This document shows positions 1-6,127 of a stretch of 7,833 nt of DNA, piece after piece (the first letter of the stretch is position 1; every line of letters begins with the position of its first letter). The notes below the pieces were generated by a model that saw nothing but the letters and a program-made list of their open reading frames with translations, made no database searches and was not told the origin of the DNA. The DNA lies in assembly GCA_003454415.1 (NCBI GenBank), contig DMKG01000044.1, positions 1,390 through 9,222 on the forward strand, read 5' to 3'. This DNA is from Alphaproteobacteria bacterium. Lineage in GTDB: Bacteria; Pseudomonadota; Alphaproteobacteria; UBA11222. The position numbers and the translations under genes were made by a program.

Positions 1-581
1 AACAGCTGGAAGTAGCCCCGGACTGCATTCTGGTAGGACTCGCCGGGCGGTTTGATCCGCACAAGGATTATGCGAATTTCATCAACGCAGCGCGAATTGT
101 CAGCGCGCAGCGGCAGAACATCGTCTTTACCGCATGCGGTGACGGGGTGGAGCCCGGCAACCCGCAAATGGCGCAACTGCTCAGGTGTTACGGACAGAAC
201 GCACGGCTGCGGCTGCTTGGCCGCCAGACGGACATGCCCGGCTTCTGGTCAGCCCTGGATATCGCCGTGTCAACCTCCGTAGGAGAAGGTTTTTCCAATT
301 CCATTGGCGAGGCGATGTCTTGCGCCCGGCCCTGTATCGTGACAGATGTAGGGGATTCCGCAAGCCTGATTGGCGATGCCGGAAAGGTCATCCCACCCGG
401 CCAGCCGCAGGCGCTGATAGACGCCATTCTGTCCATGGCTGATATGCCCGATGAAATGCGCCTGGAGCTGGGCCGGCGCGGCCGGGAGCGGATACAGACC
501 TGTTTCAGCATGCACGCGGCGACGGAGGGATTTCTAAACCTTTGGAAGGGTATGCTGAACCACACACAGCATACCGGTTAG
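1..581 (+). CDS. GT4-family glycosyltransferase, C-terminal part (5' end outside window)
   Basis: The reading frame is open from base 3, the first complete codon, to the TAG at 579-581, so the true start lies upstream of the window. About 192 residues are visible, corresponding to the C-terminal nucleotide-sugar-binding Rossmann domain of a retaining GT-B (GT4, 'group 1') glycosyltransferase. The segment opens with a GLAGRFDPHKDYANFI stretch, the usual start of this domain. Later it has EGFSNSIGEAM, which contains the E-x7-E pair that contacts the donor sugar nucleotide in this superfamily, followed by PCIVTDVGDS. Such enzymes transfer a sugar from a nucleotide-sugar donor to a lipid-linked or growing glycan on the cytoplasmic face of the membrane. 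The donor and acceptor cannot be read from this fragment. The next gene, a UDP-glucuronate epimerase, begins 14 bases after the stop on the same strand, so both probably belong to an exopolysaccharide, capsule or O-antigen cluster. A GTG at 147 lies inside the domain and is not a credible start. Confidence 0.92.
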   Translation, partial: QLEVAPDCILVGLAGRFDPHKDYANFINAARIVSAQRQNIVFTACGDGVEPGNPQMAQLLRCYGQNARLRLLGRQTDMPGFWSALDIAVSTSVGEGFSNSIGEAMSCARPCIVTDVGDSASLIGDAGKVIPPGQPQALIDAILSMADMPDEMRLELGRRGRERIQTCFSMHAATEGFLNLWKGMLNHTQHTG

Positions 582-595
582 CAGACGGAAGAATG

Positions 596-1579
596 ATGAA
601 CATATTAGTGACTGGGGCTGCGGGCTTTATCGGTTCATATATCGCGCAGAGACTGCTCGAACGCGGTCAACAGGTGACCGGAATAGACAATCTGAACAAT
701 TATTATTCCGTACAGCTGAAGCGCGACCGCCTATCCGCACTCAAAGCACATCCTGGCTTCCGTTTTATCGAGATGGATATCGCCGATCACGCGACCTTCC
801 ATAGAACCCTGCAGGGCGAGACCTTCACCCATGTGGCGCATCTGGCGGCGCAGGCGGGCGTGCGTTATTCCATTGATCATCCTTTTGCCTATTCGGATTC
901 CAATCTCACAGGGCATCTGAGCGTGCTGGAATATTGCCGGAGCCTGAAAAGTCTCAGGCATCTCGTCTATGCCTCCTCCAGCTCCGTTTATGGCGGCAAT
1001 AAGAAACTGCCCTTTTCCGAGGACGATCGGGTTGACCAGCCGGTATCACTCTACGCCGCTACAAAAAAATCGTGCGAACTTATGAGTCATACCTATTCGC
1101 ATCTGTACCGGCTTCCCCAGACCGGTCTGCGGTTCTTCACCGTCTATGGGCCCTGGGGCCGGCCTGACATGGCGGTGTGGCTGTTCACCCGTGCGATTCT
1201 GGCGGGAAAACCCATTGAGGTCTTCAATCATGGGAACATGAAACGCGATTTCACCTATGTGGACGATATTGTTTCCGGCGTTCTGGCCTGTCTGGATAAT
1301 CCGCCTGCTGACACCGCCGCCGGCGCGCCGCACCGGATTTACAATATCGGCAATCACCGGCCTGAAAAGCTTACCCGCATGATCGAGGTGCTCGAAGGAG
1401 CGCTTGGCCGCCAGGCGGAGAAGATCATGGCCCCCATGCAGCCCGGAGACATTGCGGAAACATACGCAGATATCAGCGCCATTGAACGAGACCATGGCTT
1501 TTCACCGGTTACCGCCATCGAAACGGGTATTCCGCGATTTGTGGAATGGTACAAAGACTATCACCGAATAAAAGGCTGA
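596..1579 (+). CDS. UDP-glucuronate 4-epimerase (NAD-dependent extended SDR)
   Basis: This 327-residue protein is full length for the family. It interconverts UDP-glucuronate and UDP-galacturonate in the cytoplasm, supplying acidic sugars for surface polysaccharide. It shows the NAD-binding GxxGxxG at residues 7-13 (GAAGFIG), an acidic residue D31 after the second strand, and the SDR catalytic set: the serine cluster in YASSSSVYG (125-133) and the Y153-x3-K157 pair in YAATK. HLAAQAGVRYS (82-92), DNLNNYYSVQLK and RFFTVYGPWGRPDMA are typical of UDP-GlcA 4-epimerases (CapI/LpsL type) rather than UDP-glucose 4-epimerases. Two ATG codons stand in tandem at 593 and 596. I chose 596 because GGAAG at 587-591 leaves four bases of spacing, against one for the other, and MNILVTG is the usual N-terminus. 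A longer TTG-started version from 542 would overlap the glycosyltransferase and adds nothing family-like. Function from family resemblance is strong; substrate is not proven. Confidence 0.93.
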   Translation: MNILVTGAAGFIGSYIAQRLLERGQQVTGIDNLNNYYSVQLKRDRLSALKAHPGFRFIEMDIADHATFHRTLQGETFTHVAHLAAQAGVRYSIDHPFAYSDSNLTGHLSVLEYCRSLKSLRHLVYASSSSVYGGNKKLPFSEDDRVDQPVSLYAATKKSCELMSHTYSHLYRLPQTGLRFFTVYGPWGRPDMAVWLFTRAILAGKPIEVFNHGNMKRDFTYVDDIVSGVLACLDNPPADTAAGAPHRIYNIGNHRPEKLTRMIEVLEGALGRQAEKIMAPMQPGDIAETYADISAIERDHGFSPVTAIETGIPRFVEWYKDYHRIKG

Positions 1580-1601
1580 AACCCACCCCCTTCCGGCCGC
1601 C

Positions 1602-1979
1602 TCAGCGCTGACGTATCCTTTTCAGGCTGAACTCCGCCCTGCCGCCGATCGAAAGATAGATGAAGCGCAGCTCATGCGTCTCGCGCACCATCGCCCCCGG
1701 CAGCGGATGATAGACCAGATCGCGTCCGCCAAATCCGGGACCGGCCGAGCCAACCTCATAGGACTGGTTGAGCGCCACCTGCATCAGACTGTAAACCGCC
1801 CCCCCCTCTCTGATCTCCAATGGAACGCCGGCCAGTTCCAGAAAGGCGCGCTTGTCGGAGGCCGCGCGGAATCCCTGAATGAACGCCAGTTCAAGCAGCC
1901 GTTCCTGTTCTGTGTCACGTGCATGCGCAGACATGTCATGGACATGCTCCGCCCAATGATGATCATGCGGCGCGTTCAT
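1602..1979 (-). CDS. Unrecognised 125-residue protein with His-rich N-terminus, last gene of the guanidine operon
   Basis: I do not recognise this family. The ATG at 1979-1977 overlaps the TGA of the upstream ureohydrolase gene (ATGA, 4 bases), so translation is probably coupled, which argues for a real gene with a related role. The protein has no cysteine, no signal peptide and no membrane segment. Residues 5-19 carry six histidines plus acidic residues (H5, H7, H8, H12, H14, H19), resembling the metal-holding His tracts of nickel chaperones. The next part (about 22-55) is likely helical, and the C-terminal half looks like beta structure, with an aromatic and glycine-rich stretch and a basic tail (KRIRQR). 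Since the neighbouring enzyme family is nickel-dependent and no HypA/HypB-type genes are present, a role in metal supply, enzyme maturation or as a subunit is a fair hypothesis. It remains inference. The opposite strand also has an open frame here, but without any family features. Confidence 0.75.
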   Translation of the reverse strand: MNAPHDHHWAEHVHDMSAHARDTEQERLLELAFIQGFRAASDKRAFLELAGVPLEIREGGAVYSLMQVALNQSYEVGSAGPGFGGRDLVYHPLPGAMVRETHELRFIYLSIGGRAEFSLKRIRQR

Positions 1980-3151
1980 GTAAAGTTCACCGGTTTATCG
2001 ATAATGGATGCATGCTTTCCCATCTTCCCATGCGCCACGAGCGAGCCGAGCGCATCGACAATCACCCGCACCCCGAACAGTGCGGTGATTTCCGATTGAT
2101 CGTAGGGAGGGGACACCTCGACGACCTCCAGCCCGCAAATTCCTTCCGCCACCACCTTGCCAACCAGTGAAAGCGCTTCCCGGGGCAGGAAACCACCCGG
2201 TTCAGGCCAGCCCGTGCCCGGGACAAAGCCGCAATCCACGCAATCGATATCGAAACTCAGATAAACCGCGTCAACGCCTTTCCAGGCCAGGTCCAGGGCG
2301 ATTTCCGCGGTCTTGTCGACGCCCAGTTCCTCGACGTCGCGCATGGTCAGGACATTCGTGTTGCGCGCCCGGATCTGCGCCACCGCCTCGCGCGGCACCT
2401 GCCAGCCGCCAATACCGATCTGCACCAGATTTTCAGCAGGCACATTCGGCAGATTTGTCGCATGGAACCAGGGCGTGGTGTGCATACGCTCATCCAGATC
2501 ACGCTCCTGAACATCCGCATGACGGTCAAAGTGAATGATGCCGATTTTCTTCGAGGTGCAGGCGGCAATTCCGCGAACAGTGGCGAAGCCGATGGAATGA
2601 TCGCCACCCAAAATCACCGGCAAGGCGCCGGAGGAGAAAACATGACTGACCGCCCGGCTTATCTGATCGAAGGTTTTTTCGATATTGGCCGGGATGGTGA
2701 ACACGTCGCCGCTGTCGCAAAGGCTCATCTGTTCGCGCAGGTCAACCCCCAATTCGTAATTATAAGGCGTATAAAGCGCGGAGATCTTGCGCATTCCCTG
2801 CGGGCCGAAGCGTGTGCCGGGCCGGTATGTCGTGCCGCCGTCAAAGGGTACGCCAATCACCGCTGCGTCGTATTTTCCCACATCGCGCACGTCTTCGAGG
2901 TAAGGCGCCTTCAGAAAGGTATTGATGCCGGCGAAATGCGGCAATTCTCCGCGCGCGAAGGTCGGAATCGTGCGGTCTTCGATGCTTTGCGCTCCGCTCA
3001 GCCCCAGCTTCAGACTTCGCGCCTGCTCTTCTTTCCAGCGTTGATCAGGAAGGTCCGCTTCGGCGATTGCGGCCTTCCAGCCACGCGCCTGAATCTTGTC
3101 AAAATCAGGATGGTGATGACGTATGGATCCGGGAAGCGGCTTTAATCGCAT
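1976..3151 (-). CDS. gdmH: Ureohydrolase, probable Ni-dependent guanidine hydrolase (GdmH), often labelled agmatinase
   Basis: This 391-residue member of the arginase/agmatinase superfamily probably hydrolyses guanidine to urea and ammonia in the cytoplasm. Metal ligands expected for the fold are visible: H185 in GGDHS, D209/H211/D213 in HFDRHADVQ, and D301/D303 in SFDIDCVD. Three features depart from ordinary agmatinase and match what I recall of Synechocystis GdmH (Sll1077): Arg instead of Ala in DRHxD, the following DLDERMHTTPWFHATN segment, and PGTGWPEPGG (311-320) with Trp where agmatinases have Thr. The protein also has an N-terminal extension of about 90 residues before the core (core begins near YDAAVIGVPFD, 94-104), making it longer than typical agmatinases of about 300-320 residues. 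The extension includes an HHH at 12-14. The start is supported by AGGAG at 3162-3158, six bases before the ATG. The gene overlaps the ATPase gene end by 10 bases and the next gene by 4. The riboswitch upstream strongly supports guanidine over agmatine as substrate. Confidence 0.9.
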   Translation of the reverse strand: MRLKPLPGSIRHHHPDFDKIQARGWKAAIAEADLPDQRWKEEQARSLKLGLSGAQSIEDRTIPTFARGELPHFAGINTFLKAPYLEDVRDVGKYDAAVIGVPFDGGTTYRPGTRFGPQGMRKISALYTPYNYELGVDLREQMSLCDSGDVFTIPANIEKTFDQISRAVSHVFSSGALPVILGGDHSIGFATVRGIAACTSKKIGIIHFDRHADVQERDLDERMHTTPWFHATNLPNVPAENLVQIGIGGWQVPREAVAQIRARNTNVLTMRDVEELGVDKTAEIALDLAWKGVDAVYLSFDIDCVDCGFVPGTGWPEPGGFLPREALSLVGKVVAEGICGLEVVEVSPPYDQSEITALFGVRVIVDALGSLVAHGKMGKHASIIDKPVNFT

Positions 3152-3879
3152 GGTTTTCTCCTGCCATTGAGTGGTATGTCATAAGTGATTGTAGCGCCCG
3201 AATTTTCGTTTCCATCCTTGAGAGAGGGAATCTTGTCGAATACGACAACGCGGGTGCCCAGCATAAATCCTTCCTCCAGATCATGGGTGACCATGAAAAC
3301 CACCATCCGGTTCTCACGCCATAATCTCAGGATCAGGTCCTGCATATCCTTGCGGGTGCCAGGATCGAGGGCGCCAAATGGCTCATCCAGCAGCAGGATT
3401 TGCGGCTTCATGATCAGCGCCTGGGCGAGCGCCAGACGCTGCTGCATCCCGCCCGACAGGGACGCGGGGTAGAGGCTGCAAGCATGATCGAGGCCGACCT
3501 CGCGCAGATAATGCATGGCCTCGTCTGCCGCGGCGCGCCGCCTTTTCCCTGATAACCGCCCCAACAGGGGCGAGGCGGCAAAGCCAGGCCCCAGCATCAC
3601 GTTTTCCAGCACGCTCATATGAGGAAACACGGAATAGCGCTGATACACCACGCCCCGCTCGGGCCCCGGCTCCGGCGGCAGCGGCCTGCCATCGATGCGT
3701 ATTTCGCCCGAACTCGGCTGAATCTCACCCAGCAGAATACGTAAAAACGTGCTTTTGCCGCAACCGGACGCCCCCACGATCACGCAGAACTCCTCTCCGG
3801 AAATCTCCATGTTCACATTTCGCAATACCGGCGCATCATTATATTCCTTACACAGATTCTTTATGGAAATCTCGGTCAT
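3142..3879 (-). CDS. ABC transporter ATPase, NitT/TauT type, probable guanidine importer
   Basis: This 245-residue nucleotide-binding subunit powers the importer formed with the adjacent permease and binding protein. All standard motifs are intact: Walker A GASGCGKST (36-44), Q-loop Q80, signature LSGGMQQR (141-148), Walker B ILLLDEP (161-167) with E166 as catalytic base, and H199 in the switch loop (THD). Overall it resembles SsuB/TauB/NrtD-type ATPases. The ATG at 3879-3877 begins one base after the permease stop (TGACATG), so the two are probably translated together. A longer frame opens at 3978, but its extra 33 residues would overlap the permease and precede the normal MTEISIKNL start, so I rejected it. 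The last roughly 25 residues are polar and unlike the core. The stop overlaps the start of the hydrolase gene by 10 bases. Substrate assignment comes from the riboswitch and the hydrolase, not from the ATPase itself. Confidence 0.93.
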   Translation of the reverse strand: MTEISIKNLCKEYNDAPVLRNVNMEISGEEFCVIVGASGCGKSTFLRILLGEIQPSSGEIRIDGRPLPPEPGPERGVVYQRYSVFPHMSVLENVMLGPGFAASPLLGRLSGKRRRAAADEAMHYLREVGLDHACSLYPASLSGGMQQRLALAQALIMKPQILLLDEPFGALDPGTRKDMQDLILRLWRENRMVVFMVTHDLEEGFMLGTRVVVFDKIPSLKDGNENSGATITYDIPLNGRRKPCD

Positions 3880-3880
3880 G

Positions 3881-4699
3881 TCACGCTTTCTCCTTCTGGA
3901 ACCAAGGGAAAGCGCGCTGCTGAAGTTTTCGCAGCAAGTAGTCGGAAAGGAACGCCAGAAGTATAATCCACGCCACATAAGGCAGAATCACGTCCATCGC
4001 CAGATAACGGCGCACCAGAAAGATTCTGTAACCAAGACCTTCTGTCGCCGCGATCGCCTCCGCCGCGATGAGGAAAAGCCAGGCTGGCCCCAGAGACAGC
4101 CGCAGCGCGTCGATCAGCCGGGGCGCCATCTGGGGCGCTGCGACACGCAGAAATATCTGCCAGGTGGAGGCCCCCAGGGTTTGCGCCTTGATGAGCTGTT
4201 CCGGCGGCAGTTCCGCTACGCGCAACGCCATATCCCGCATCATGAACGGCGCCACACCGATGAAAATGAGGATGATTTTTGCTGCTTCCCCAAGGCCGAA
4301 GACAATGAAAAGAATAGGCAGCAGCGCCATTGGCGGCGCCATGGAGAATACCGCGACAAATGGGGAAAAGGTTCTGCCCGCCAGGGGCAGCAGTCCCATG
4401 GCGAGGCCGAACACAAAACCCGCCGCCGTCGCCAGACCAAGCCCCGTGAACAACCGCCCAAGGCTGGCAGCCGTATCCGCCCATAACAGAATATTTCCAC
4501 TGCGCGGATCGGGCAGCAGGGCCATGCGCGCCATGGCGTCTGCAAAGGCCGCCGGCGGAGGCAGCAGTTTGTCGTTCGGATTTTCCGTCTGGCGGATATC
4601 CGAAGCGATGAGATATACGCCAAGCAGGATGACGAACGGCAGGGCGCCGAGGATCACCGCCACCAGAGGCGGCGGCCGCCAGTTGATCATGCGGCGCAT
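3881..4699 (-). CDS. ABC transporter permease, NitT/TauT type, probable guanidine importer
   Basis: This 272-residue inner-membrane protein should form the homodimeric channel of the importer. About six hydrophobic segments are visible, beginning with VAVILGALPFVILLGVYLIA near residues 13-32 and including stretches around LATAAGFVFGLAMGLLPLAG, MALLPILFIVFGL, IILIFIGVAPFMM, LGPAWLFLIAAEAIA and a final segment near IILLAFLSDYLL. The cytoplasmic coupling loop characteristic of BPD-type permeases is the LIKAQTLGASTWQIFLRVAAP stretch, with the conserved A-x3-G pattern and the trailing proline. The start at 4699 is supported by AGGGAG at 4713-4708, eight bases upstream; a second ATG at 4690 is possible but lacks that spacing. 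The gene lies 30 bases after the binding protein stop and one base before the ATPase start. Family is clear from the sequence; guanidine as substrate is inferred from the operon. Confidence 0.92.
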   Translation of the reverse strand: MRRMINWRPPPLVAVILGALPFVILLGVYLIASDIRQTENPNDKLLPPPAAFADAMARMALLPDPRSGNILLWADTAASLGRLFTGLGLATAAGFVFGLAMGLLPLAGRTFSPFVAVFSMAPPMALLPILFIVFGLGEAAKIILIFIGVAPFMMRDMALRVAELPPEQLIKAQTLGASTWQIFLRVAAPQMAPRLIDALRLSLGPAWLFLIAAEAIAATEGLGYRIFLVRRYLAMDVILPYVAWIILLAFLSDYLLRKLQQRAFPWFQKEKA

Positions 4700-4729
4700 G
4701 GCCCGGTCTCCCTGCTCTGCCCCCCGTCG

Positions 4730-5797
4730 TTACAGCTTTCCGTCCGCCGCCAACCGCATATAGGTCGCGTCAAAGCGCAGCTTGACATTGGCCGGATCGC
4801 CTAACACCGCCCCATGGGGAAATGCGATGCCAACGCTGTCTTCTGTCGTCCCGCCCGCGCCCATAAGGCCATGCGCCGCAGAAAATTTCCGCACCGCGTC
4901 CATAGTGGTTTTGATCTTGGCGCCCGTGGCGAACGCCACGCCCTCGCCTGGCAGATACATCATGCGCGTCGTGGCGAGCTGCGCCTCAAACCCGGCCGCA
5001 TCGGTTCCCGCCGCCTTCGCCATTTCCGCGCGAATGGCTGGATCTTTCTTCATCTTGTCCATGACTTCATACCAGGCGCCCGTCAGCGCCTTGCCGAATG
5101 CGGGGTTATCCGCAAGGGTCTGGGTGTTCACCACCATAAGGTCGATGATTTCTCCGGGAATTTGGGAGGAATCGAATATCTTCACGGCGCCAGGCGCCGC
5201 CGCCACCTCGGACAGTTGCGGGTTCCATGTCACCACCGCGCTTACCTCTTCGGATCCGGTGAACGCCCCAACGATATCCGCGTCGGAAGTATTGACCAGC
5301 GTCACATCCTTTTCCGTCAGCCCGTTTTTTTCCAGCGCGCGGGCCAGCAGATAATGCGACACCGACAGTTCCACCAGATTGATTTTCTGGCCTTTCAATC
5401 CGGCGACCCCTTCTCCCTTCTTCACCACGATACCATCATTGCCATTGGAGAAGTCGCCCGCGATCAGCGCCGTACTGTCAACGCCGCCAACGGCCGGAAT
5501 CGTCAGCGCGTCCATATTGGTCATGGCGCAGCCGTCAAATCCACCTGCGGTATACTGGTTGATGGATTCAACATAATCGTTGATCTGCACGATCTCGACA
5601 TCGATGCCGTATTTCTTCGCCCAGTTCTTCATGATGCCGGAATCCTGAAGATAACCCCAGGGCATCCATCCCACATAGATCGACCAGCAAACCTTGAAAC
5701 TGGTTTTCTGCTCCGCCGAAGCCGGGCCGGCATTGACCGCCACAAGCATGACCGCCGCCAGCAGCAGCGACGCGCATTTTCTGAAAATTCCTGACAT
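4730..5797 (-). CDS. Periplasmic substrate-binding protein of the guanidine ABC importer (NMT1/TauA-like)
   Basis: This protein of about 355 residues begins with a Sec signal peptide: basic FRK, a hydrophobic core LLLAAVMLVAV and an AxA cleavage site (ASA, residues 26-28, before EQKT). The mature part, starting with FKVCWSIYVGWMPWGYLQDSGI, is a type II binding protein of the NitT/TauT superfamily. It strongly resembles the group labelled 'putative urea ABC transporter substrate-binding protein', found beside urea/guanidine carboxylase genes (TIGR03427, from memory). It should capture the ligand in the periplasm and deliver it to the permease. The tryptophan-rich opening WSIYVGWMPWGY would suit cation-pi binding of a guanidinium ion. 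Two starts are possible: GTG at 5800 or ATG at 5797, with GAGGGAG at 5814-5808 serving either; I chose ATG. It is the first gene after the riboswitch, which supports guanidine as ligand; urea or a substituted guanidine is the main alternative. Confidence 0.9.
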   Translation of the reverse strand: MSGIFRKCASLLLAAVMLVAVNAGPASAEQKTSFKVCWSIYVGWMPWGYLQDSGIMKNWAKKYGIDVEIVQINDYVESINQYTAGGFDGCAMTNMDALTIPAVGGVDSTALIAGDFSNGNDGIVVKKGEGVAGLKGQKINLVELSVSHYLLARALEKNGLTEKDVTLVNTSDADIVGAFTGSEEVSAVVTWNPQLSEVAAAPGAVKIFDSSQIPGEIIDLMVVNTQTLADNPAFGKALTGAWYEVMDKMKKDPAIRAEMAKAAGTDAAGFEAQLATTRMMYLPGEGVAFATGAKIKTTMDAVRKFSAAHGLMGAGGTTEDSVGIAFPHGAVLGDPANVKLRFDATYMRLAADGKL

Positions 5798-5871
5798 CAC
5801 GCAGTTACTCCCTCATTGCCTTGCAATCTGGCAGGCCGGGCCCACGGTTTCATGGCGTCAGGGGAAATGCG

Positions 5872-5893
5872 AAAAGCCGCCCGGGCGCCGGGC
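5872..5893 (-). terminator. Riboswitch-controlled intrinsic terminator
   Basis: On the minus strand, GCCCGG (5893-5888), loop CGC and CCGGGC (5884-5879) form a perfect 6-bp hairpin, followed by GG and then CTTTT (5876-5872). More tellingly, the segment CCCGGGC...CTTTT (5885-5872) can pair with the aptamer's own 3' strand AAAAGCCCGGG (5937-5927), enclosing a small hairpin GGGCG-TTA-CGCCC (5909-5897). The aptamer and the terminator would thus compete for the same bases, the expected layout for a guanidine-activated switch. The U-tract is short, so termination may be weak. The pairing is seen; the regulatory outcome is inferred. Confidence 0.65.
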
Positions 5894-5923
5894 ATCGGGC
5901 GTAACGCCCATTGCCGCGTGAAA

Positions 5924-6018
5924 CCTCCCGGGCTTTTGTCCCGCCGTGTATCCGGCCATATGCCGGGTTGCGTCTCTCGGACCAGCATGCGCGCACGGCG
6001 CACCGGAACCCTAGACGC
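5924..6018 (-). promoter_or_regulatory. Guanidine-I riboswitch aptamer (ykkC-yxkD class)
   Basis: Read on the minus strand, this segment carries the strongly conserved blocks of the guanidine-I aptamer in the right order. CTAGGGTTCCGG (6014-6003) is followed by a GC-rich P2 arm, CTGGTCCGAGAG (5985-5974), a P3 hairpin CCGGC-loop-GCCGG (5966-5952), then ACACGGCGGGA (5949-5939) and AAAAGCCCGGGAGG (5937-5924). The closing P1 stem is visible as GCGTCT (6018-6013) with AGACGC (5975-5970). The class binds free guanidinium and usually turns on exporters, guanidine carboxylase or import genes. Here it lies between the putative promoter and the binding protein gene, about 125 bases before its start. 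The match is close enough that I consider the class assignment near certain. Confidence 0.97.
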
Positions 6019-6028
6019 AGGTATGATG

Positions 6029-6045
6029 AAGCAATTCCTATACCA
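6029..6045 (-). promoter_or_regulatory. Candidate sigma-54 (RpoN) promoter for the guanidine operon
   Basis: On the minus strand TGGTATAGGAATTGCTT matches the -24/-12 pattern TGG(C/T)A-N6-TTGC(A/T), with the invariant GG (6044-6043) and GC (6032-6031) separated by exactly ten bases. Counting from the -12 C at 6031 puts the start site near 6019, one base before the first base of the riboswitch P1 stem (6018). That placement is hard to obtain by chance. No good sigma-70 -35/-10 pair with normal spacing was seen in the same stretch. A nitrogen-controlled promoter would fit a nitrogen-scavenging operon. Confidence 0.6.
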
Positions 6046-6069
6046 CTTCTGCAAAACGAAATTTCGGCC

Positions 6070-6092
6070 TGAACCCTGAAAGAACGGGTTCA
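6070..6092. promoter_or_regulatory. Perfect 7-bp inverted repeat upstream of the operon promoter, possible operator or enhancer
   Basis: TGAACCC (6070-6076) and GGGTTCA (6086-6092) are perfect inverted arms separated by nine bases. The centre lies about 62 bases upstream of the predicted start site near 6019, inside the usual range for an activator site serving a sigma-54 promoter. It does not match the NtrC consensus I know (TGCAC-N7-GTGCA), so the binding protein is unknown. It could also be a hairpin of the intergenic RNA following the GTPase gene. Confidence 0.4.
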
Positions 6093-6127
6093 ATGGCGGT
6101 GGCGGTGGCGCATAATGCATCAGAGCA

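Noticed and set aside
1570..1611. Possible terminator between the converging epimerase gene and the guanidine operon
   Set aside because: On the minus strand only a 5-bp GCTGA/TCAGC stem with a loop over 20 bases precedes CTTTTATT. The TCAGCGCTGA palindrome at 1602-1611 lacks a T-run in either direction.
1674..2099. Plus-strand open frame of 141 codons opposite the small His-rich gene
   Set aside because: It is antisense to two overlapping minus-strand genes and its product has no recognisable features. The minus-strand gene has ATGA coupling with the hydrolase gene.
2462..3145. Plus-strand open frame of 227 codons opposite the hydrolase gene
   Set aside because: It is a shadow of a GC-rich gene with clear ureohydrolase motifs on the other strand.
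1976..3151. Plain agmatinase or guanidinobutyrase assignment
   Set aside because: The Arg in DRHxD, the Trp in PGTGW, the long N-terminal extension and the guanidine riboswitch all argue for guanidine as substrate. Agmatinase remains only a fallback.
3880..3978. N-terminal extension of the ATPase starting at 3978
   Set aside because: The extra 33 residues overlap the permease gene out of frame, and the normal MTEISIKNL start follows the permease stop by one base.
6095..6110. Short (GGCGGT)n repeat
   Set aside because: About two and a half copies only. It could be low-complexity GC-rich sequence; there is no evidence for phase variation or a CRISPR-like array.
5797..6120. Minus-strand open frame of 107 codons across the intergenic region
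   Set aside because: It starts with a proline run from a simple (GGCGGT)n repeat and covers the promoter dyad, riboswitch and terminator. It has no family features and no good ribosome binding site.
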